A stretch of DNA of 64,000 bases from Piscicola geometra. Taxonomy: Eukaryota; Annelida; Clitellata; Hirudinida; Piscicolidae. The DNA lies in assembly GCA_943735955.1 (NCBI GenBank), contig OX030955.1:5587269-5651268 (forward strand), in the 5' to 3' direction. A program made the translations under genes and the position numbers. Shown piece by piece: positions 12,367-22,900 of this stretch. Below the pieces are notes generated by a model that worked only from the letters and a program-made list of their open reading frames with translations, ran no database searches and was not told the DNA's origin. Within the stretch, counting starts at the first letter, position 1. Each line of letters begins with the position of its first letter.

Positions 12367-14530
12367 ATGGATTTTAACACAAGGTTGTAATACATTTTTT
12401 AAAAACTTTTAAATTACCTTTTTTATTTAAATGTATAAATTTATTTTATCAATAGGCAGAAGCAGGTTGCAGAGATTTTTCCAGATCCTCCAGGTTACAG
12501 TCAAACAGTTACCCCTGACCAAGGACCTCGGGAAAACAAACCTGATCTTATCAAACAAGTATGGTTTACTGACTATTTTTTTTATCATTTTAATTAAAAG
12601 TATAAATGAAATTCGAATGTGTATACTAAATAAGACTTATATTCCTATATACTATGGCTACAAAATCATCTGCGTACAACAGCTCCCAGAGTTTCGCACT
12701 TGATGTCCATGGGAGCTGTTGTACGCAGATGATTTTGTAGCCATAGCTGAATCACTGGACGAGCTGTTTGTTAAGATCAAGATATGGAAGAATGGAATGG
12801 AGAAAAAGGGCTTAAAAGTTTATATGGGGAAAACGAAAGTTTTAGAATCTAGTGCTAATCTAGAGCTGACCAAGAAATCATGAAAGTACCCATGTGCAGT
12901 CTGCCTTAAAGGAAAAGGCAAAAACTCCATTCTATGCAGCGGCTGCTCATCCTGGGTGCACAAGAGATGCTCAGGCATTAAAGGCTCCCTCCGCTCAGAC
13001 CCAAATTACAAGTGTGCCCGCTGTCAAGGCACAGCTCGACCGACAGACGAAAGACCAATTGTGGAAGTTCTTGTTGATTCAAGACAAACTTGAAATCGTT
13101 CCTGAATTCTGCTACTTAGGTGACATGCTGTCTGCAGGTGGAGGCTGTGAGGATGCTGCCATAACCTGATGAAAGTCTGTGTAGGGAAAATTTCGTCAAC
13201 TTCTTCCTCTACTGACAAACAGACATCTTCCACTTCCAACCAGAAGTTGTGTGTACACCTCATGTGTGAGGAGTACAATGTTACACGCCTCTGAGACTTG
13301 GGCTGTCATCACAGAAACAATCAACCGCCTTCAACGCAACGACCGGGCCATGATCCGTTGGATATGCAACATCAAATCAAAAGATCTCATCAGTTCAGAT
13401 GAGTTCCAAAAAATGATGGGGATCCAGGATATTGGTGCCGTACTGCAAGCAAGAAGAATGAGGTGGTTTGGGCATGTGGAACGGGATGGTGGATGGATCA
13501 ACAAGGTAGAAGAATGGAGGTTTCTGAAACGAAACGACCAGGCAGGCCAAAGAAGACGTTGGAAGAGGTAGTACAGAAAGCCCTCAAATACCTGGGAGCA
13601 TGCAGCACTGATGCCCATGACAGAAAGGAGTGGAGAGAGAGATTGAGACTTTTCAGACAGGCCCCACCCTCGGGAGAGGAAAAGTTGGCATGTATAACAA
13701 AAACCAGGAGATGATGATGATTCTTATATACCCCCACTACAGAAACTGTGGGACATAGCATTAGGGCCTCTGAAGCAGATCCCGATGAACCTGTTGTTCA
13801 TGTGGATGGCAGGAAACTCGATCTCCATTTTTCCGATCATGATGGTCGGCATGATGTTCCTCAGACCCATTCAAGCCCTCCTTGCCACTCAACAGAGTGA
13901 GTCTTTAACTTATTTGCTCCATCACATTTTATACATTCTTTAGAATTATACAAAGTGATTCTTTTTTTCCCATCCAACTTTTAATATTTTACGACAAGTA
14001 TCATTTAAAATATTTTATTATTTTGATTCTTTATTTGTCCACAACATTTTATGCTTATGATTATGATTAAAATAATTTTTATAATCAACCATACAACACA
14101 TTATTCTCATTTCCACGCAGCGTTCAGGATGATCGAGGGCAAGAGCTCCCACTTTCAGAAGCTGGTGTTTGTGCTGAGTCACATCGTGAGCATCGGCTTG
14201 GCGGTCTTCAAGTGCAACTCGATGGGCCTTTTGCCACTGCACGCCTCTGACTGGCTCGCCTTTGTGCAGCCCCAAGAGGTGGGCCTTTCACAGTGGTTGT
14301 CTATTTAGAATTGTGGAAGGAAAAATAGATTACTAATTGTAGTCTATTTAGATTTATTTTGTAAAACAACTATCACTTATTTTTTTTATTGAAATTTTTT
14401 CTTAACTTTTTACAAGATTTTTTAATCTTATTTAAATACGATTGATAGTTTTGTTTGTGTGATTTACATTTAATATTGTCAATACAAACAGAGAGCAGAG
14501 TGGTCTGGAGGTGGCATTTCACTTTCATAG
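12367..14530 (+). CDS. EMC4: ER membrane protein complex subunit 4 (TMEM85), complete
   Basis: EMC4 is a subunit of the ER membrane complex, an insertase for membrane proteins. Five exons: 12367-12383, 12456-12558, 13743-13896, 14121-14278 and 14492-14530, giving 156 aa (human 183; the N-terminus is shorter here). The near-invariant block [17 protein letters not shown] begins exon 3 and is followed by a hydrophobic stretch with [10 protein letters not shown] and LRPIQALLA. The second hydrophobic part contains [19 protein letters not shown] and HASDWLAF, and the protein ends WSGGGISLS. The start exon is 17 nt (MDFNT plus AG) and splices in frame. Intron 2 carries a degenerate non-LTR element whose tail ends about 25 bp before the exon 3 acceptor. 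MTAP lies head-to-head upstream and MRPL55 tail-to-tail downstream. Confidence 0.95.
12652..12746. repeat. 37-bp perfect inverted repeat at the 5' end of the EMC4 intronic retroelement
   Basis: The arms are 12652-12688 and 12710-12746, separated by 21 bp. The right arm encodes [11 protein letters not shown], the RT catalytic segment; the left arm is its exact reverse complement. Such a structure at the 5' end of a truncated element resembles a 5' inversion (twin priming), or a nested second copy in opposite orientation. Confidence 0.95.
12704..13722 (+). pseudogene. 5'-truncated non-LTR retrotransposon with PHD-like zinc finger
   Basis: The fragment begins in the RT catalytic core ([20 protein letters not shown]). 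It continues with a cysteine/histidine cluster ([31 protein letters not shown]; about 12890-13025) that looks like a PHD-type finger. It ends with the usual RT C-terminal region ([35 protein letters not shown]) and an ATG/ATGATT microsatellite tail at 13712-13722. In-frame stops precede the finger and follow it (SRQT then TGA), and there are frameshifts, so it is dead. It sits in EMC4 intron 2 on the sense strand. Confidence 0.9.
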
Positions 14531-14699
14531 TAATCAAGCAAGAACATTATTCCTTTATTTATTTATGAAGCTTCAGTATTTCGGTTTAAAACAAGTAAAA
14601 TAAAGATTACTAAGTTAATTTAAACAATCTTAGACAGTCGTTCGATTTTATATCAAAATTTAGTTTATTATAATTATTCAAAATCTTGGTGTTATTTGA
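14531..14699. terminator. Overlapping 3' ends of convergent EMC4 and MRPL55
   Basis: Only 169 bp separate the two stop codons. A plus-strand AATAAA lies at 14599-14604 for EMC4. The minus-strand AATAAA for MRPL55 (TTTATT on the plus strand) is at 14554-14559, close to the EMC4 stop. If both signals are used, the two mRNAs overlap by several tens of bases in antisense. Confidence 0.6.
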
Positions 14700-15256
14700 T
14701 TATTTTTTCTTCCATAAATAATCATATTCTCCAACATTGAATTCATTTTCCAACTCATCTTCCTTGTAAACGTTTTTAACAACTGTCTTTGCTGCCAACG
14801 CATCCAATTTTGCTTTGTCAATTGGATCCAGTGGATTGTAAGGCAACTGAAGAGCAGTTCATGATTATTGAATTATAAATAATCATTTATTAGTTAATAA
14901 AAGTATAAAGCTTTAAATTTAATTTAGCTACCTTAATTATAGCTTTTGGTTCATGATATCTTATCTCAGCAGATGAGCCATCTGAATAGACTACCAAGCA
15001 TTTGTATGCTTCACAGTATAGCTTGCCTTTTCGTTTTGTAATTATCATGTTTGAGTTGAATCTTCGTCTGGAAGATATAACATAATATTGTAATGTATAT
15101 TTTGAAATTTAAATAAATTTCCTTTCAAGCTTTGAACTTCAAAGTCCCTTTATTTAATAAAGTTTATTAAATGAAAAGTATTCAATGCATTACTAACGGT
15201 TGAAGAAGCGGTATAAAGGATTTATAAAAGTGACTTAATGAAGATTTGGTTATCAT
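14700..15256 (-). CDS. MRPL55: Mitochondrial large-subunit ribosomal protein L55 (mL55)
   Basis: A small metazoan-specific protein of the mitochondrial large ribosomal subunit. Exons 15198-15256, 14932-15067 and 14700-14846 give 113 aa (human 128). The family core is VVYSDGSSAEIRYHEPKAII followed by LPYNPLD and a basic/acidic C-terminal helix ending EYDYLWKKK. The first exon, MITKSSLSHFYKSFIPLLQP, is rich in Ser, Lys and hydrophobic residues and lacks acidic residues, as expected of a mitochondrial presequence. Its donor phase fits the next exon, which is why I chose this start. Convergent with EMC4. Motif similarity to human L55 is partial but the order and length agree. Confidence 0.88.
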
Positions 15257-15495
15257 CTTTTTTATTTAATCAATGAAAAAAGCCAATTAACATGAACTTT
15301 AATCGCTTTCTTCAAATGAACAACCTTTACAGATGTTTGAACTAAAGTTTACTTTTATTGCGTTTTCATAAGGCGAGAGCGCTATGCAATTTATTTGATT
15401 GATTAAATGATTAAACTAGGATTTAAAAAAAATCCTCATCATTTTTCATAATTTTGAAAATATAGAAAATGAACATTTCAAATATTGCAAAAAGA

Positions 15496-15891
15496 TTAGG
15501 TGCAAAACATAACAGATGTTTTTTTGGTTCCATCTGTAGTCAGTTCTACTAAGTGGTTATCGTTCTGATTGCTCTTCTCAAAAGACATTTTCTTCGGAAA
15601 ACTTGTTTTTTTGAGATCTTCACAAATGTTGAAATCAGCCAACATCTTCGGAGAAAGATCTTTTTCTTCTCTTATTAACCGTTTCATTTCATCCTCTATT
15701 TTGTCTTCATACTTCTTGTCACAGTATGCCAGATGTCTTGGACTCCATAATATTTTTTCATGGCAAGTTTTTTCGGTTTCTCTTTTTCGATTCAAATGGG
15801 CTTTTACGCGGGTTTTATTTTCAAGATTGATAGTGTCAATTATCAGTTGATTAGTGATATTTAGTGGAGCTCTATGGAACGAGAAATACAT
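15496..15891 (-). CDS. Possible small uncharacterised protein (131 codons)
   Basis: An uninterrupted single reading frame of 131 codons in otherwise stop-rich AT DNA, between MRPL55 and SCP2. The product is hydrophilic and lysine-rich (for example KYEDKIEDEMKRLIREEKDL), with a helical, possibly coiled-coil centre. It has no signal peptide, membrane segment or motif I recognise. It could be one exon of a longer gene: the last residues (VMFCT) look like read-through beyond a donor. The protein-like composition is the only support for it being real. Confidence 0.4.
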   Translation of the reverse strand: MYFSFHRAPLNITNQLIIDTINLENKTRVKAHLNRKRETEKTCHEKILWSPRHLAYCDKKYEDKIEDEMKRLIREEKDLSPKMLADFNICEDLKKTSFPKKMSFEKSNQNDNHLVELTTDGTKKTSVMFCT

Positions 15892-16193
15892 TATAAAATA
15901 ATTTTGAAGAAAACACTTTGTATTGACATTAGAATATTTTTGAACATATAATTCACCAATACTTAACGTATTTTTAATCTGACGTCATTCGAGATCGCCT
16001 TTTTCTTTTAAATAAAATTTAAATACTATACTAGATTAACTTTTAATGCAAAAGTTCATTTTTCAAACTTACTCTTATCAAAGTTCACAAAGTAATCCGC
16101 TTATCTGGCTAAAGTGATTTCATAAATTCATAATAAATTGTTTTTTAAAAATTGAAATTGGGAAAAAATTAATTGCAAAGAAATATTGTGGCA

Positions 16194-16825
16194 ATGGTCA
16201 AGGTAAACTTATAAATAATATTCTATCTTTAAAATTTTTAGAGATGATTTTTGATACTATTAAGTATTCTAGATATTTTAATTGTAAAAATAGTTTCTAA
16301 ATTTTCAGCCAGGAAAAAATCGTGTCTTTGTAGTTGGGGTTGGAATGACAAAGGTTTGTTCGGAAAAATAAAACCTATATTTTAAATTTTAAATTTAAAT
16401 GCTTCATGAATTCACATGTCTATTTGTTTTTATATAATCTATATAATCTTTTTAAAAGTTTCAAGCGCCAGGAAAAGCACCAGACTATCCTGAAATGGTG
16501 GAAGAAGCAGGTGGTAGCATGAATGTCAAATCAGTTGCAACCTTAATATTTAAATTTTTACATAAGAATAAATTTAATATTCAATATATAATTAATACTC
16601 ATCAATGAGTGGACATGCTTTTTTGCCACTATCATTTGTATAGCTCTCATCACTATTTCCATAAGCTTTATCATCATCATCATCAACAACATCACTATCA
16701 TTACCATCATCATCATCATGGCAGGCAAAAAAGCCTTGCAAGACAGTGGTATAGATTACAGCAATGTGCAACAAGCTGTAGCTGGTTACTGTTTCGGTGA
16801 GGGTCTTTCTATAAGTCAAACACAA

Positions 16826-16856
<31 letters not shown>

Positions 16857-16867
16857 CACACACACAC

Positions 16868-16940
<73 letters not shown>

Positions 16941-19900
16941 AGATTCAACTAGTGGACAGAAGGGTATTTACAAGCTTGGACTCACTGGAATCCCTATCTA
17001 CAATGTCATATTTTTTATTAAAATAATAATAATAACAAAAAAATATATATGCAAAATGAAATTATTGTTAAAACTATATCTAAAATCATCATCATCATTA
17101 TTATCATTATGATAAGATGAGACCAGCATACCTTATCTCTACTATGTCAAACAACTAGTTGTTCATTATTATCATCATTATTATTACTATTTTTGTTGTT
17201 TTTTATTATTATTTTAATATTATTCAGGTGAACAACAATTGCTCTACAGGATCGACTGCTCTGATGCTTGGCAAGCAACTGGTCGAAGGAGGTTCATTAT
17301 TATTATTTTTATCATTATTATCATTATCTTTATTGTTGTTATTGATATTTATGTTTTTAAACTTCAAAATACTATTTGTTGAATGTTTTTTCAATATCTT
17401 TTAATGTTCTCCATAAAGATATTTGAAAGAATTTTTTTTCCGATTAATTAGAAACCGGTACATGCAGCATTGCAGCATTCACTCATCTGGCGAATACCAT
17501 CTCAATAATACTTAGGCATTACTATCAACAATCACAACATTACTATCATAACTACCACAACCGAATACTACCACTACTACCATCACCATTACTACCACCA
17601 CCACCACCACCACCACAGGGGTATGTAGTTGTGTTTTGGTGGTCGGATTTGAGAAGATGGAAAAGGGCTCTATTGGAATGAAGGTGCTTCTATAGGAGCT
17701 TTCCACTCTTTTCCGATACGCATATACCAACCACCTTTTTGTTTATCACCACCTAATACCTACTCACCCACTATTTAATGTCTCTTCCTTCCACCATCAC
17801 TACCACACAATTCTTTGAATTCCCACCATCAACCTTTCTTACCCACTTCTACCGCCCTTCTCCAACCATCAAAGTTCAACCACTTACAACCATCTCTTTC
17901 CCACCACCACCACCTACCACACAATCCCTCCATACCACACTCACCACCACCTACCACACAATCCTTCCTACCACACCCACCACCACCACCACCTACCACA
18001 GAATTCCTCCCTACCACACTCACCACCACCACCACCTACCACACAATCCTTTCCTACCACACCCACCACCACCACCACCACCTACCACAGAATTCCTCCC
18101 TACCACACCCACCACCACCACCTACCACTTAATCCCTCCCTACCACACCCACCACCACCACCTACCACACAATCCCTCCCTACCACACCCACCACCACCA
18201 CCTACCACACAATCCTTCCCTACCACACCCACCACCACTCATCAATGCAGCCAGTCACCACCACTTCTCTAGCAAACCAACCATTCTCCCACCACCACCA
18301 CCACCACCACCCCCACCACCACTCCCCCACCACCACCACTTTCCCACCACCACTCTCTTCCACCACCACTCTTCCACCCCCACCACTACTACTTCACCAC
18401 CATTACTCCACCACTACCACCACACAATTCGACTAATCACCACCATCAACATTTTTTTCCCCATCTCTACCCCTTCTTTCTCCACCACCACTAAAAGACA
18501 ATTCCCTCCCCCAACCAACCACAAAAATCGAGCCAACCAACCAACCAACCACCCAACCAATCACAGTACACAGATAGGGCGAACCCCCTGAACGACCACG
18601 TGGACGCGATGATGGCGTGTTGTGACGTCACAGCAGCCCCCATCACGTGCCAGCTGTTCGGAAATGCCGGCATTGAGCACATGAAGAGATACGGTTGGTT
18701 GTTTGTTTGGTTGGATGAAGGGTTGTTTGTTTGGTTGGTTGGTTGGTTGTTTGTTTGGTTGGTTATTTGTTTGGATGGATGAAGGGTTTGTTGGTTGGAT
18801 GGCTGGTTGTTTGTTTGGTTGGCATTTTGGTTGGTTAGATGGTTGGTTGTTTGTTTGGATGGATGAAGGGTTTGTTTGTTGGATGGTTGGTTGTTTGTTT
18901 GGATGGAGGGTTTGCTGGTTGGATGGTTGGTGGGTTGGTGGGGGGAGAGTGGCTGGTTGCATGGATGAAGAGATATGGTTTGTTGGTTGGTTGGCTGGTT
19001 GGTTTGTTAGTGAATGAGTAAAATGGTTTTTGACAATGATAATAAAAATTAATTTTTTTTGAGAATAATAATAAAAATTAATATTTTTTATGAATTGAAA
19101 TGAAAAATACTTCTTTTTCATCGTTTAATTTAATAACAATGAAATGATTTGCGATCATTGTGAGAGTATAATTGCCTTATAATAGATTATTAATATAATA
19201 ATAATAATAATTTTAGTATTATTATTATAATTATTATTATATTATAGATTGTTAATGCTCATGGAGATTCTACGTCATTTGCAGGCACAAAGCCTGAGCA
19301 CTTTGCCAAGATCGCTGTTAAGAATTCCAAGCATGGAGTCAACAATCCGTGAGTACTGTTAGACTATCATCATCATTACTGCTAGACTATCATCATCATT
19401 ACTGCTAGACTATCATCACCATTCCTGCTAGACTATCATCACCATTACTGCTAGACTATCATCACCATTCCTGCTAGACTATCATCATCATTACTGCTAG
19501 AATATCATCATCATTACTGCTAGACTATCATCATCATTACTGCTAGACTATCATCATCATTACTGCTAGACTATCATCATCATTACTGCTAGACTATCAT
19601 CATCATTACTGCTAGACTATCATCATCATTACTGCTAGAATTTCATCATCATTACTGCTAGAATATCATCATCATTACTGCTAGACTATCATCATCATTA
19701 CTGCTAGAATATCATCATCATTACTGCTAGAATATCATCATCATTACTGCTAGACTATCATCATCATTACTGCTAGACTATCATCATCATTACTGCTAGA
19801 CTATCATCATCATTACTGCTAGAATATCATCATCATTACTGCTAGACTATCATCACCATTACTGCTAGACTATCATCATCATTACTGCTAGACTATCATC

Positions 19901-22900
19901 ATCATTACTGCTAGAATATCATCATCATTTCTGCTAGACTATCATCATCATTACTGCTAGACTATCATCATCATTACTGCTAGACTATCCTCATCATTAT
20001 TGCTAGACTATCATCATCATTTCTGCTAGAATATCATCATCATTACTGCTAGAATATCATCATCATTACTGCTACACTACCGACAGGACTTACATCATCA
20101 TTTTCATCATCATCACAGCATCATCATTTTCATCATCAACACAGCATCATCATTTTCATCATCAACACAGCATCATCATTTTCATCATCATCACAGCATC
20201 ATCATTTTCATCATCAACACAGCATCATCATTTCCATCATCATCACAGCATCTATCATCAGCACTTCTATAATTACTAAACCATAATTGCATTATTACTT
20301 CTATAATCACTACACTACAACCCTTAATCACAGCCCTCCAACAATATCCATTAATGCATTCCCATCACTGCAATGCTTCATCCATCTATATCATTAAACC
20401 ATATACCACACCATCCATCTATATCATGAAACCATACACCACGACCACACCATCCATCAGCCCATCATCCTCCCATCATTTCACCACCACGCCACTTGCA
20501 CCTTTCCTCGCTCAACCAACCACGGCAGCAACTCTCAGTTCCAGCAGGAGAGGAGTGTCGACGAGGTGATGTCGTCCAAGAGCATCCACCACTTCCTCAC
20601 CAAGCTCAACTGCTGGTTTGTGTTGCTATTTTTTTTGTTTTTGTGAGGGTGGTGGTGCTTGTTTTTTTTATATGTTGTTATAATTTAAAATTGTTTTTGT
20701 GGTTTTGGCTGTCACATTGATGTTGTTTTATGTTTTAGCTGTTTTGTTGATTTTGTTGTTGTTGTTGTTTCGGCTGTGTTGTAGATTTCTTGATGTTGTG
20801 GCCGGTTTTTTTGTGTCGTTAGTTTTTATTGTGTTTCAATCGTGTTTCAGTTCTGTTTCTATTGCATATCATGTTTGTTCTCGTTGCTGTTCTGCTATTT
20901 TTATGATGTATTGATTATATTTCTTTATGTTCATGTTGTTATCCACTTTCTATTTCTTTCCAAACCCCCTTCTATTCACCACCACATCCACCCCCATCAG
21001 TCCAACGTCTGACGGAGCAGCAGCCGCTATTCTGGCCGACGAGGCGTTCGTTTTCGAACACCAGCTTCAAGATCGAGCGGTGGAGATAGCGGCTCAGGCG
21101 ATGACCACCGATACGAAATCCACATTCGACGATAAAGACCCCATGAAGATTGTTCGTGGGAGGCGGTGGTCGGTGGCTTTGTGGGCAGAAAATCAAGCTG
21201 TTAATTCGTTTTATTTTTAATGCTTCTTTTTATCGTTGATTCCGTCTTCATTGTCATCATCATCCTCATCGTCATCGTCATCATCACCGCTGTCATCATC
21301 ATCATCACCACCATAGGTTGGATACGACATGAGCAGGAAAGCAGCTGACATGGCCTACCATGCTGCTGGTACTGAATATGATGATTGTGATGATGATGAT
21401 GACAATGCCGGCAATGATGACGGTGGGATGATAATGATTATTTACATTTTTCGGCACTATGTTGCACAGGCTTGAGTGTGGAGGATGTCGACGTGGTGGA
21501 GTTGCATGACTGCTTCTCCGCCAACGAACTCATCACCTACGAAGCTCTTCGCCTCTGCCCTGAAGGTCATCCATCCATCCATCTATTCATCATTCATCCA
21601 TCAATTCATCCATTTATCCATCCATCTATCCATCCATCCATCTATTTATCATTCATCCATCAATTCATCCATCCATCCATCCATTCATCCATGCTTCCAT
21701 CCGTCCATTCACCCAATTATGCACTCATTCATTCCTCCATCCATCCACCTGCTCATGCACCCTCCCATGCATGCACCATGTACGATGCAGGCAAGGCGGG
21801 CGACTTCATCGACAGAGGCGACAACACATACGGAGGCAGGTACGTCGTCAACCCCAGCGGAGGTCTCATGTCGAAGGGCCATCCTCTCGGAGCCACTGGT
21901 TGGTCGGGTGGTTGGAGGCTTTGGTGCTGTGGAGATGGGGCGATGGTTGGTCGGGTGGTTGGAGGGTTTTTATAGTGGGTGGCGTGTAGTGGAATTGGTG
22001 GGCTCTTTATAGTGGGTGGCTCATAGTTGGAGGGTTCTTATGGGTTTTGGAGGGTTGGTGGGCTCTTTATAGTGGGTGGCCCATAGTTGGAGGGTTCTTA
22101 TGGGTTTTGGAGGGTTGGTGGGCTCTTTATAGTGGGTGGCTCATAGTTGGAGGGTTCTTATGGGTTTTGGAGGGTTGGTGGGCTCTTTATAGTGGGTGGG
22201 TGGAGTTGGAGAGTACTTGATAGTGGGGGGGTGTTGTGTGATTGCATTGTATTCAAATAGCATTTAATCACTCAGGGGTAGCGCAGTGTGCAGAGTTGTG
22301 TTGGCAGCTGAGAGGAGTGGCTGGCAAGAGGCAGGTGGAAGGAGCCAAGGTGGCCCTGCAACATAACCTGGGTCTCGGAGGTGCTGCTGTCGTTACTATT
22401 TATAAACTGGGATTCCCAAGGTTTGGGCATTTGTGTTTTTTTGTGTTTGAATTATATAGAAAGGATATTGCTCAAATAGAATACTAAAGTAATCTTTTTA
22501 ATAAATTCACATTTAATTTCTTGCAAAAGCGTAATGGTTCAACAGCCTCACATGTATTTTTTGCTCCTTATCTTTTTATTTTTCTTTTTTATCTTTTAAG
22601 TGCGCCCTTCATAATTACCTTCGTTTTTCATTGACGACGCTTAAAAGTTAACTTCATAAAGTTCGTATAGCAGGTATTAAAATTTAAATTTTAAATCGCT
22701 TTTTTTTGTCTGCGCCTCTATTTTAGTAACCGAATAAATTATTAAGTTTCAAATTAGTTCTTTTTTTTGTCAGAACGGATATATTACCAATGAAGGAAGT
22801 TCCAAAAAAAAGTAACTTCAAGACTCAGGCAGTTTTTGAAGCGATTAAAAAAGACATCGAAGTGGTAGGTTAAAATAATTAATTGAATTTTGAAATTTCA

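Noticed and set aside
18561..19121. 186-codon Gln/Asn/Pro-rich frame antisense to the SCP2 GGTT repeat
   Set aside because: It is the product of the CCAA-complement repeat, overlapping a solid SCP2 exon on the other strand.
3065..20252. CRISPR-like direct repeats
   Set aside because: The arrays are contiguous tandem repeats without unique spacers, inside animal introns.
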